NCBI GenBank assembly: GCA_033856025.1 | Contig: JAWVFQ010000031.1 | Span: 29,895-93,894 of the forward strand | DNA length: 64,000 nucleotides | Direction: 5' to 3' | DNA from: AC-38 sp033856025 | Lineage (GTDB): Bacteria; Actinomycetota; Thermoleophilia; Solirubrobacterales; Solirubrobacteraceae | Shown: one piece after another, positions 27,568 through 35,368 of the stretch | Layout: each line of letters opens with the position of its first letter | Numbering within the stretch: position 1 is the first letter of the stretch | Program-made: the position numbers and the translations under genes | Notes under the pieces: model-generated | What the model was told of the DNA's origin: nothing | What the model saw: only the letters and a program-made list of their open reading frames with translations | Database searches by the model: none

Positions 27568-28503
27568 ATGCCGAGCATCTTCATCTCCTACCGGCGCGAG
27601 GACACGTCCGGGGAGGCGGGGCGCCTGGCCGAAGACCTGGAGTCACGCTTCGGCCGGGCGGGGATCTTCATGGACGTCGACTCGATCTCCCCGGGGGTCA
27701 ACTTCGAGGACCGCATCGACGGCGCGCTCGCGGCATGCCAGGTCGCGCTCGTGCTGATCGGCGACCGGTGGCTGAGCGCCCAGCTCCCCGACGGGCAGCG
27801 CCGGCTCGACGACGAGGCGGACTACGTCCGCCACGAGATCGCCGCGGCCCTGTCGCGCGCGGACGTGACGGTGGTCCCGGTCCTCGTGGAGGGAGCGCGC
27901 ATGCCCTCCCCGGCCGACCTGCCGCCTGACATCTCCGGCCTGGCCAAGATCAACGCCTTCGAGCTGAGCAACAAGCGCTGGGACTACGACCTCGGACAGC
28001 TCTGCGACATCGCCGAGCGCTACGAGGGCGGGGTGCGGCGGGTCGCGCGCAACGTGCCTCGCTGGGCCTGGGCCGCCGCCGCGGCGGTCGTCCTGGCCGC
28101 GGTCGTCGCCGCGATCGTCCTGCTGGCGACCGGCGGCTCGACGCACACCTCACCGGGCCCGCCCGCCCGGCGGGCCATCCTCGTGCCCGCGACGGTCCCG
28201 CCGAAGGTCGACGAGTGCGCGACGCAGCTGCGCTTCGGCGTGGACGGGACCGCCGGGCCGCTGAAGTGCCCGAACGGCGATCTGAACAGCCTGGCCTGGC
28301 AGTACTACGCCAAGTTCAACCTGATCGTGATGGCGCTCGGGCCCCGCGCGACGCCGGGCCAGGTCGACGAGGCGATCTGCAGCGACCTGCGGGCCAACCG
28401 CAGCGTGACCATCCCCAAGGAGACCGACGCCATTCGCCTGGCGACGCTCTACTACGGCTGGAGCTTCGCCCTCACGCCGGGGCCCGTCGGGCTGCGCTGC
28501 TGA
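27568..28503 (+). CDS. Membrane TIR-domain protein with exterior Cys-containing domain
   Basis: 311 residues. The cytoplasmic TIR domain (1-150) has box 1 FISYRRED and the DVDSISPG loop. VRHEI (Glu90) fits the position of the NADase glutamate, though this is by pattern only. One membrane helix (166-187) is followed by about 120 exterior residues with four Cys (217, 234, 271, 311), consistent with two disulfides. The topology is that of a receptor: outside sensing, inside TIR signalling or NAD cleavage. No Thoeris, CBASS or other defence partner is nearby. The only likely partner is the upstream lipoprotein. Confidence 0.82.
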   Translation: MPSIFISYRREDTSGEAGRLAEDLESRFGRAGIFMDVDSISPGVNFEDRIDGALAACQVALVLIGDRWLSAQLPDGQRRLDDEADYVRHEIAAALSRADVTVVPVLVEGARMPSPADLPPDISGLAKINAFELSNKRWDYDLGQLCDIAERYEGGVRRVARNVPRWAWAAAAAVVLAAVVAAIVLLATGGSTHTSPGPPARRAILVPATVPPKVDECATQLRFGVDGTAGPLKCPNGDLNSLAWQYYAKFNLIVMALGPRATPGQVDEAICSDLRANRSVTIPKETDAIRLATLYYGWSFALTPGPVGLRC

Positions 28504-28507
28504 GCCG

Positions 28508-28525
28508 CGGGTCAAGCGAGACCCG
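28508..28525 (+). terminator. Short hairpin after the TIR gene
   Basis: CGGGTC / GACCCG, a 6-bp stem with a 6-nt loop, immediately after the stop codon. This is a weak terminator candidate separating the TIR unit from the sigma-factor promoter. Confidence 0.3.
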
Positions 28526-28532
28526 GTGACCG

Positions 28533-28559
28533 TGTCGATTTCGGTCCTCCTCGTTCGAC
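28533..28559 (+). promoter_or_regulatory. Candidate ECF42 promoter of the YciI/sigma operon
   Basis: TGTCGA at 28533-28538 and CGAC at 28556-28559, 17 bp apart, lie 44 bp upstream of the YciI-like start. As I recall, ECF42 sigma factors use TGTCGA at -35 and a CGA-type -10, so this should be the sigma factor's own site and the operon is likely autoregulated. Confidence 0.6.
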
Positions 28560-28602
28560 GCTGTTGGTAGAGAGTCGAAATCCCACCCCCCAGGAGGCAG
28601 AC

Positions 28603-29019
28603 ATGCGAGTGATGGTTCTGGTCAAGGCAAGCCCCGAGAGCGAAGCCGGCGAGATGCCGGGCGAGGATCTCCTGACCCCGATGACCGACTTCAACGAGGA
28701 GTTGGTCAAGGCCGGCGTGATGCTCGCCGGCGAGGGGCTCCATCCCAGCTCCAAGGGCGTCCGGGTGGCGTTCTCGGGCACCGAGCGCAAGGTCATCGAC
28801 GGTCCGTTCGCCGAGACCAAGGAGCTGGTGGCCGGCTACTGGGTCTGGCAGGTCAAGTCGCTGGACGAGGCCGTCGAATGGCTCAAGCGCGCCCCGTTCC
28901 AGGACGGCGAGGTCGAGATCCGTCCGGTCTTCGAGGCCGACGACTTCGGCGAGGCGTTGTCCCCCGAGCTGCGCGAGCGCGAGGAGCGGCTGCGTGAGCA
29001 GGCCGAGGCCAACCAGTAG
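28603..29019 (+). CDS. YciI/DGPF-domain protein paired with ECF42 sigma factor
   Basis: 138 residues. ATG 28603 follows AGGAGG. It begins with the beta strand MRVMVLVKA and carries the diagnostic DGPFAETKE (66-74) and VAGYW. DGPF/YciI-like proteins are small dimeric ferredoxin-fold proteins that accompany ECF42 sigma factors. Their exact role is not settled. The sigma gene starts 30 bp downstream on the same strand, and both probably share the promoter at 28533. The charged C-terminal helix (E-L-R-E-R-E-E-R-L-R-E) is a short extension. Confidence 0.88.
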   Translation: MRVMVLVKASPESEAGEMPGEDLLTPMTDFNEELVKAGVMLAGEGLHPSSKGVRVAFSGTERKVIDGPFAETKELVAGYWVWQVKSLDEAVEWLKRAPFQDGEVEIRPVFEADDFGEALSPELREREERLREQAEANQ

Positions 29020-29049
29020 GCGAGCGCCCGTGCGCGACCATGTCGGGCC

Positions 29050-30315
29050 ATGGCGACGACCGACGTCAACCGCGCCGTCGAGGCCGTCTGGCGGATCGAG
29101 TCCGCTCGGCTGATCGCCGGCCTGGCCCGGATGGTGCGCGACGTCGGCCTCGCCGAGGACCTCGCCCAGGAGGCGCTCGTCGCGGCCCTGGAGCAGTGGC
29201 CCGAGTCAGGCGTCCCGGACAACCCGGGCGCCTGGCTCATGGCCACGGCCAAGCACCGGGCGATCGATCGTCTCCGCCGCGCCGAGGTCCATGAGCGAAA
29301 GACGCAGGAGATGGGACACGAGCACCGGATCCACGGGTACGACGTCGAGAGCCTCGAGCTCGCGTCGGCGATCGACGACCCATTCGACGACGACCTCCTG
29401 CGCCTGGTCTTCACCGCCTGTCACCCGGTCCTCTCGACGGAGGCCCGGGTTGCGCTGACGCTGCGGCTGCTCGGCGGGCTGACCACGCCGGAGATCGCCC
29501 GCGCGTACCTGGTCTCCGAGGCGACCGTCGCTCAGCGCATCGTTCGAGCCAAGCGCACGCTCTCCGCGGCGCGGGTCCCCTTCGAGGTCCCCGAGCGCGA
29601 CGAGCTGCCCGATCGGGTCGCGGCGGTGCTCGAGGTCGTGTACCTGATCTTCAACGAGGGCTACGCCGCCACGGCCGGGGAGGACTGGATCCGCCCCGAG
29701 CTGATCGAGGAGGCGCTGCGACTGGGACGGATCCTGGCCGAGCTGCTGCCTCAGGAGCCCGAGGTCCACGGGCTCGTCGCGCTGATGGAGCTGCAGGCGT
29801 CGCGCACCCGCGCCCGGCTGGGACCGTCGGGCGAGCCGATCCTGCTGCTCGACCAGGAACGCGCCCGCTGGGACTGGGTGCTGGTGGGCCGCGGCCTGGC
29901 CGCCCTGGACCGCGCGCGAAGCGTCGGCGCCACGGCCGGTCCCTACACGCTCCAGGCCGCGATCGCGGCCTGCCACGCGCGCGCCCGCGCCGCGCGGGAC
30001 ACCGACTGGCGCCAGATCGTCGCGCTCTACGACGGCCTGGCCGAGATCACGGGCTCTCCGGTCGTGGAGCTCAACCGCGCCGTGGCGATCGACATGGCCT
30101 TCGGTCCCGAGGCGGCGCTCGAGCTGGTGGACTCACTGCGGTCGGAGCCCGCTCTGAGCGAGTACCACCTGTTGCCCGCCGTGCGGGGTGAGCTGCTGGC
30201 GAAGCTGGGCCGCGGGGAGGAGGCGCGCGCGGAGTTCGGGCGCGCGGCGGGGCTTACGCAGAACGCGCGGGAGCGGGCGTTGCTGGAGGAGCGGGCGGGG
30301 GGGCCGTCGAGGTGA
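29050..30315 (+). CDS. ECF42-type RNA polymerase sigma factor with C-terminal TPR-like extension
   Basis: 421 residues. Sigma region 2 (about 8-78, with LAEDLAQEALVAAL) and region 4 (about 115-170, LTTPEIARAYLVSEATVAQRI) are followed by a 250-residue helical extension. The extension includes LIFNEGY and VVELNRAVA, hallmarks of the ECF42/DUF6596 group. There is no anti-sigma gene; in this group the extension and the adjacent DGPF protein replace it. The ATG at 29050 gives the usual N-terminus. The likely target is its own operon. Confidence 0.92.
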   Translation: MATTDVNRAVEAVWRIESARLIAGLARMVRDVGLAEDLAQEALVAALEQWPESGVPDNPGAWLMATAKHRAIDRLRRAEVHERKTQEMGHEHRIHGYDVESLELASAIDDPFDDDLLRLVFTACHPVLSTEARVALTLRLLGGLTTPEIARAYLVSEATVAQRIVRAKRTLSAARVPFEVPERDELPDRVAAVLEVVYLIFNEGYAATAGEDWIRPELIEEALRLGRILAELLPQEPEVHGLVALMELQASRTRARLGPSGEPILLLDQERARWDWVLVGRGLAALDRARSVGATAGPYTLQAAIAACHARARAARDTDWRQIVALYDGLAEITGSPVVELNRAVAIDMAFGPEAALELVDSLRSEPALSEYHLLPAVRGELLAKLGRGEEARAEFGRAAGLTQNARERALLEERAGGPSR

Positions 30316-30376
30316 GCGGCGGCCCCGCGCGCAAATCAACTGCATTCCGTCAGGGGTTGCAGGCCTTCGTCGAAGC

Positions 30377-31126
30377 TCAGGGCAGGCGCGTGAGCACGAG
30401 CTGCGACCGGCGCTGGAAGCGGTCGGTCACGGGGAAGGAGCCGCCGTTGGGCTCGTCGAAGTTGCTCCCCGTCGTGGCGGCGCCGGTTTCGGAGACCGCG
30501 ATCCGGCGCAGGCCCGCGACGCGCGCGGGGCCCGGCAGCTGGAAGTACAGCGCCTTGCCGGCCAGCGAGTCTCCGAGCGTGTAGTCGATGGTGCTGGCCT
30601 CGAAGCAGCCCACGCTGTCCGCCGGCTCGTGCGCGCTGGGGCTGAGGGCGCGGTCGGAGCTCTTGACGAGAAAGCCCGAGGGATGTGGCGGGCGGCGCAG
30701 CCACGCTCCCTGGATCAGCGAGGGCGCGGAGTACGCGAAGGCTCCGCACGACCAGCTCTGAGGATCCGGCCACGAGCAGGTGCGCTCCGGATCGCTCGGG
30801 GGTTGGCGCACCGCGCTCGCCGAGGTGCGGCCCGAGGCCGCGGCCGGGAAGGTAAACACGGTGCGCCCGGCGTCCCAGTGCGCCGGCGACCTCGGACTGG
30901 CCGCCACCCAGCGCAGGCGCAGCGTCTTGGAGGCGGAGAAGCGCAGGTCGACGCCCCCGCTGCCCGTGATCGCGCAGGGCGTGGTGGCCGGCGCGCTCCA
31001 CTGCTTGTGGATCTCACCGGTCAGGGCCATCCGCCAGCGCCCGTAGTCCCGGCCAGCCGCCGGCGACGCCGCGACAAGACCGGCCAGCAGGCAGAGCGCG
31101 AACGTGATGCAGGGTCGTATCGGCAT
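30377..31126 (-). CDS. Secreted protein of unknown function
   Basis: 249 residues. ATG 31126 has GAGG five bases upstream; a GTG two codons earlier is possible. The signal peptide (to about 24) is followed by a beta-rich domain with several Cys (TPCAITG, RTCSWPD, SWSCGAF, VGCFEA), RTVFTFPAAASGR, and near the end LRRIAVSETGAATTGSNF. The family was not recognised. It converges on the sigma-factor gene and diverges from the GH31 gene, with the first 75-bp repeat element in the divergent spacer. Confidence 0.72.
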   Translation of the reverse strand: MPIRPCITFALCLLAGLVAASPAAGRDYGRWRMALTGEIHKQWSAPATTPCAITGSGGVDLRFSASKTLRLRWVAASPRSPAHWDAGRTVFTFPAAASGRTSASAVRQPPSDPERTCSWPDPQSWSCGAFAYSAPSLIQGAWLRRPPHPSGFLVKSSDRALSPSAHEPADSVGCFEASTIDYTLGDSLAGKALYFQLPGPARVAGLRRIAVSETGAATTGSNFDEPNGGSFPVTDRFQRRSQLVLTRLP

Positions 31127-31159
31127 GGGCACCTCGGGCCCGACACTACCCGGCGCGAG

Positions 31160-31234
31160 CTGGTGCGGTGGCTTTCCTGTTACAGGGGAGTAGTGTCGCT
31201 CTCAGCGAGGACTGAGTGGTCGATTTAGCCGTAG
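31160..31234 (+). repeat. 75-bp intergenic element, copy 1 (candidate leader RNA or regulatory element)
   Basis: Nearly identical to 38140-38214 in the same orientation, with six or seven differences, most of them transitions. The conserved core includes ACAGGGGAGTAGTGTCG and the hairpin CTCAG-CGAGGA-CTGAG. It ends 67 bp before the GH31 start. Weaker similarity continues a further 20 bp. It contains no open frame, and I could not assign it to a known RNA family. Confidence 0.7.
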
Positions 31235-31301
31235 TCGGAGTCAGGGCGACCGAGGACGGTGACCGTCGAGCCGGCCGCAGACCCTGGGTTAGGCTCGCCC
31301 C

Positions 31302-33785
31302 ATGACGCGACGAGCCTGGCCTGCGCTCTGCGTCGCGTCGTGCGTGACGTGCCTGGCCGCGGCGCCGGCGCGCGCGGACGAGCAGGTGCGGTCCGGCGCG
31401 CTGCGCGCCACCGTCCGCGCCCAGCCCTGGCGGGTCGAGCTGGACGGCCCGGGCGGGCTGCGACTGCGCGAGAGCGCGGCGACGGCCCTGGGCTACCGCA
31501 CGGCGACCGGGTGGTCGCGGGCGACTCACGCCCGGGAGCTGCGCCGCGACGGCTCCGGCGTCGTCGCCGTGGTGGCGACCGCGGGCGGCGGCGACCTGCG
31601 GGTGCGCCTGCGCCCGGCGGGCGAGGGTGCCATAGCCATCGAGGCGTCGCCGGTCTCGCCCACCGGGGTCGACGCGGTCGGAATGGGCTTCGACGCGCCG
31701 GCGGACGAGCGCTTCTTCGGCCTCGGTTCGCGCTCGGACGCGGTCGACCACCGCGGCAAGGAGGTCGAGAACTACGTGTCCGACGGCCCGTTTCGCCCCG
31801 AGGACCGCCAGTACGCGCGCGGGGTCGTCCCGCCGTGGGCGCACAGCGAGCGCGACGACGCCACCTACTACCCGGTCCCGTGGCTGCTCTCCTCGCGCGG
31901 CTACGGGGTGCTCGTGGATCGCGACGAGACGTCCCACTTCCGCCTGCTCTCCGAGCGCGGTGACACCTGGAGCGTCGACGTCGACGCCGGGGCTCTGGCG
32001 CTGCGTGTGTTCGCCGGGCCCAGGCCCGCAGATGCACTGCGGCGCTTCACCGCCGCGACCGGCCGCCAGCCTCCCCCGCCGACGCCGTGGACGTTCGGCC
32101 CGTGGTTCCAGACCGGCCAGCCCAACCGGGTCGAGCTGGCCGAGGAGGCGGCGATGGTCCGCGCCCAGCGCCAGGCCGACGTCCCGGTCTCGGCGGCCGA
32201 GACCCAGATGCACTTCCTGCCGTGCGGCGCGCAGCGCGACGACCCAGCCTACAACGCCGCGCGCACCCGCGCGTTCCACGCCGCGGGGCTGGCGCACCTC
32301 GTCTACTTCAACCCGTCGCTGTGCACCTCCTACCAGCCGGTGTGGTCCCAGGCGTCCGATCGCGGGCTGCTGATCCGCGAGGCCAGCGGTCAGACCCACG
32401 TGTACCCGGCCTTCGTGGGAGGCAGCGGACCGGCGGGCTTCACCTCCGAGCCGCTGTCCCAGTTCGACTTCCGCGCCCCGGGCACCGAGGCGTTCTACGC
32501 GGGCCTGCTGCGCGAGGCGGTCGCGGGCGGCCACGACGGATGGATGGAGGACTTCGGCGAGGGCGTGCCGCCGCAGGGCCGCGCCGCGGACGGCTCGACG
32601 GGAACCGCGCTGCACAACCGCTACCCCACCGACTACCACTGCTCGGTCCACCGGGCCGTGGCCGGGTTCGGTCGCCCGCTGGTCCGCCACCAGCGCTCGG
32701 GCTGGACGGGCGCGGCGCGCTGCGCCATCGACGTCTGGGGCGGCGACCCGACCACGGTGTGGGACTACGACGGCCTCGCCTCGGGCGTCAAGCAGGCCCT
32801 GGGCCTGGGGATGTCGGGCGTCAGCCGCTTCGGCACCGACATCGGCGGCTACAACAGCTTCGGGCCCGGCGAGCGGCTCACCCCGGAGCTCCTGATCCGC
32901 TGGATCCAGTTCGGGGCGGTGTCAGGGGTGATGCGGACCAAGGCCTCGGGACTGGCCGTCCCGTCGTATCGCCGCCCCCAGGTGTTCGACCCCGAGATCC
33001 TGCCCCTTTGGCGCCGCTACACGAAGCTGCACACTCAGCTGTACCCCTACATCCTGGCCGCGGATGCCCACTACCGCGCCACCGGCATGCCGCTGATGCG
33101 ACACCTGGGCCTCGTGACGCCGTTCGACCCGCGTGCGCTGGCCGTCGACGACGAGCTGCTGTTCGGGCCCGACCTGCTCGCCGCGCCGGTCCTGGCCCCG
33201 GGCGCGACCCGGCGGTCCGTCTACGTTCCCGTGGGGACCTGGGTGGACTGGTGGCGCAGCGTGCGCTACGAGCCCCGCGACGGATCGTTTGGGCTGCGCG
33301 CCCCGCGGCTCGTGCGCGGACGCGCCACGCACACGCTCCCGGCCCCGCTGGAGGAGCTGCCGCTGCTCGCGCGGGCCGGCGCCGTGCTGCCGCTCCTGAG
33401 CGCCGACGTCGACACGCTGGCGCCCTACGGGGGGCGCGAGCTCGTGCACCTGGCAGACCGTGAGGACCGGCTCACGCTCCTGGCCTTCCCGCGCGGGCGC
33501 TGGCGCGGCACGATGTTCGAGGGCGAGGCCCTCGCTTCCGCCGAGTCGCGACACATCGCGCGGCGCGGTTGGACCCTGCGCATCGACGGGGCGCGCCGGC
33601 GCACCTACTCCATCGAGGCCTCCCTGGCCACCTTGCGCCGGCCCTTCGTCCCCTGCGTCGTGCGCGCCGGGACGCGGGCCCTGCCCCGCGCGCAGTGGTC
33701 CTACGACCGCGCCACCGGAGTGCTGCGCGCTCAGGTCAGCGCCGTGCGCACGAGCCTCTCGGTCCGCCCCTGCCCGGCGGCGTGA
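31302..33785 (+). CDS. Secreted glycoside hydrolase family 31 enzyme
   Basis: 827 residues with a signal peptide (to about 25). The N-terminal beta-sandwich (to about 260; GLGSRSDAVDHRG is the usual active-site loop) precedes the TIM barrel. WMEDFGEG gives nucleophile Asp417, and WGGDPTTVWDYDGL gives the acid Asp482. The MEDFGE form is closer to the sulfoquinovosidase/alpha-glucosidase branch than to the WNDMNE branch. It probably removes alpha-linked terminal sugars outside the cell. C-terminal beta domains follow. The 75-bp repeat element precedes it. Confidence 0.88.
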   Translation: MTRRAWPALCVASCVTCLAAAPARADEQVRSGALRATVRAQPWRVELDGPGGLRLRESAATALGYRTATGWSRATHARELRRDGSGVVAVVATAGGGDLRVRLRPAGEGAIAIEASPVSPTGVDAVGMGFDAPADERFFGLGSRSDAVDHRGKEVENYVSDGPFRPEDRQYARGVVPPWAHSERDDATYYPVPWLLSSRGYGVLVDRDETSHFRLLSERGDTWSVDVDAGALALRVFAGPRPADALRRFTAATGRQPPPPTPWTFGPWFQTGQPNRVELAEEAAMVRAQRQADVPVSAAETQMHFLPCGAQRDDPAYNAARTRAFHAAGLAHLVYFNPSLCTSYQPVWSQASDRGLLIREASGQTHVYPAFVGGSGPAGFTSEPLSQFDFRAPGTEAFYAGLLREAVAGGHDGWMEDFGEGVPPQGRAADGSTGTALHNRYPTDYHCSVHRAVAGFGRPLVRHQRSGWTGAARCAIDVWGGDPTTVWDYDGLASGVKQALGLGMSGVSRFGTDIGGYNSFGPGERLTPELLIRWIQFGAVSGVMRTKASGLAVPSYRRPQVFDPEILPLWRRYTKLHTQLYPYILAADAHYRATGMPLMRHLGLVTPFDPRALAVDDELLFGPDLLAAPVLAPGATRRSVYVPVGTWVDWWRSVRYEPRDGSFGLRAPRLVRGRATHTLPAPLEELPLLARAGAVLPLLSADVDTLAPYGGRELVHLADREDRLTLLAFPRGRWRGTMFEGEALASAESRHIARRGWTLRIDGARRRTYSIEASLATLRRPFVPCVVRAGTRALPRAQWSYDRATGVLRAQVSAVRTSLSVRPCPAA

Positions 33786-33869
33786 CGGGCCTGCGTCGCG
33801 TGTCCGCGCTGCGGTTACCCGCCCGCGCGCTGGGGTAGCTCTCTCCTTCAACAAGACCGAGGAGGACAG

Positions 33870-34349
33870 GTGACAGCCAAGGCCGACTTCAACGCCGAAG
33901 AGTGGTCCACCGTCGTGGAGGCTCCGCTCCTGGCCGGCATGCGCGTCGTCGTCGCCGACCGCGGCGGCACGATCCGCGAGAGCCTGGCGATCGGCAAGGT
34001 GTACTCGCACGCGCGCCAGGCTCATGGCGAGAGCGAGCTGCTCGACGAGCTGACCGCGTCTCCGCCCGTCGCGGACCCCCAGCGACTCAAGGGCGCCGGT
34101 GACCTCGGCGCCGCCAGCGAGAAACGTCTTCGCGAGGCGCTCCAGCTCGTGAGCGCGAAGGGCGCACCCGAAGACGTGGAGGCGTACAAGCGCTTCGTGC
34201 TGAGCGTGGCTCAGGCGGCCGCCGAGGCGCACAAGGAAGGCGGCTTCGCCGGCATCGGGGGCAAGCAGATCAGCGGGGCCGAGCAGGCTGCGCTGGACGA
34301 GATCCGCTCCCTCATGGATGACGGGACGGCCTCGCCCCCCAGCGGCTAG
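33870..34349 (+). CDS. Conserved hypothetical cytoplasmic protein
   Basis: 159 residues. GTG start with GAGGAGG just upstream. No signal peptide or membrane segment. DFNAEEWSTVVEAPLLAGMRVVVAD, a helical middle (EKRLREALQLVSAKG) and the Gly-rich ending GFAGIGGKQISGAEQAALDEI suggest an all-helical fold. I recognise the pattern as a recurrent actinobacterial family without assigned function. It stands alone between the GH31 gene and a disrupted region. Confidence 0.72.
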   Translation: MTAKADFNAEEWSTVVEAPLLAGMRVVVADRGGTIRESLAIGKVYSHARQAHGESELLDELTASPPVADPQRLKGAGDLGAASEKRLREALQLVSAKGAPEDVEAYKRFVLSVAQAAAEAHKEGGFAGIGGKQISGAEQAALDEIRSLMDDGTASPPSG

Positions 34350-34360
34350 CCGCCGCCCCA

Positions 34361-34474
34361 GTGACCGAGAGATTCGCCGCGACGATCGCCGCCGCCTACG
34401 CGACCGGCGGGCCCGCGACCGCGCCGGATCAGCTCCTAGGGCCCGTCCCAGGGAAGGGAGTAGGATATTCGTAG
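34361..34474 (+). pseudogene. Possible 5' remnant of a HerA/DUF853-type ATPase gene
   Basis: From GTG 34361 the frame reads V-T-E-R-F-A-A-T-I-A-A-AYATGGPAT, which resembles the opening of DUF853 (HerA-like) helicases, then becomes unrelated and stops after 37 codons. The Walker A region that should follow is absent. The rest of the gene-free stretch to 34636 is less GC-rich and holds nothing I recognise beyond the AGGAG ribosome site of the next gene. The identification rests on about 20 residues. Confidence 0.3.
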
Positions 34475-34636
34475 AAGCAAATCAGTGCGTGGCAACTCTG
34501 GATCCCAAGGAACGGGAACCTTTCCGCCGCGCCTCGATTGCCGCAGGCGCTCGTAGCACCGGCGCAGGTGACCCTCGGGAGACCTTGAAGATGGCGCCGC
34601 CGGCGCCCACATGCTGTGTTGAGAGGAGTGCGTGCC

Positions 34637-35368
34637 ATGAACGTGGACGCCGCCCCATCCGTGTATCCGCTGCGAGTCGAGGGGGAGCTTGACGCTCACC
34701 TCAGCCGCTGGCTCTGGTTGGTCAAGTGGGTTCTGATGATCCCGCACGTCATCGCGCTCCTGTTCCTCTGGGTCGCGCTTGTCGTCCTGACCGTCGTCGC
34801 GTTCTTCGCGATCCTGCTCACCGGCCGCGACCCGCGCTCGATCTTCAACTTCTACGTCGGCGTGCTCCGCTGGTCATGGCGCGTGAGCTTCTACTCCTAC
34901 AGCGCGCTCGGAACCGACCGCTATCCGCCGTTCACGCTCGCCGACGCCCCCGACTACCCCGCGCGGCTGGACGTCGAGTACCCGCAGGCGCTGTCACGCG
35001 GCCTGGTCCTCGTCAAGTGGTGGCTGCTCGCGCTGCCGCACTACCTCATCGTCGCGGTGTTCGTGAGCGGCGCGTGGGCCGGCTTCAACGCGGCCGGCAA
35101 CTACGGGGGATGGACCTCAGGCGGCGGCCTGATCGGCCTGCTGGTCCTGATAGCGGGCGTCGTGCTGCTGTTCACCAGCCGCTACCCGCGCAGCATCTTC
35201 GACCTCGTCATGGGCATGAACCGCTGGGTCTACCGCGTCGCCGCCTACGCGACGCTGATGACCGACGCCTACCCGCCCTTCCGTCTGGACATGGGCGGCC
35301 GGGAGCCGGGGCCCGACACCGCTGGTACCGACGTCATCAGGCCTGAGCCGGCACCCGGGCTCTCATGA
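34637..35368 (+). CDS. DUF4389 membrane protein
   Basis: 243 residues with four to five membrane helices. The sequence is an internal duplication: each half has a strand (YPLRVEGELD / YPARLDVEYP), a W-L-V-K-W helix, a GRDPRSIFNF / SRYPRSIFDL turn and a YPPF ending. This is the DUF4389 pattern, with function unknown. ATG 34637 has AGGAG about 9 nt upstream. Its stop overlaps the start of the serine hydrolase gene (ATGA), the first of three such couplings in this operon. Confidence 0.85.
   Translation: MNVDAAPSVYPLRVEGELDAHLSRWLWLVKWVLMIPHVIALLFLWVALVVLTVVAFFAILLTGRDPRSIFNFYVGVLRWSWRVSFYSYSALGTDRYPPFTLADAPDYPARLDVEYPQALSRGLVLVKWWLLALPHYLIVAVFVSGAWAGFNAAGNYGGWTSGGGLIGLLVLIAGVVLLFTSRYPRSIFDLVMGMNRWVYRVAAYATLMTDAYPPFRLDMGGREPGPDTAGTDVIRPEPAPGLS

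Noticed and set aside
27568..28503. TIR gene as part of a Thoeris or CBASS defence system
   Set aside because: No ThsA, cyclase, effector or other defence gene is adjacent, and the protein is a membrane receptor type.
31160..31234. yybP-ykoY (Mn2+) riboswitch, because of the GGGGAGTAG segment
   Set aside because: Only the first conserved box is present; the second conserved loop and the overall three-way layout are missing, and the downstream genes are not metal transporters.
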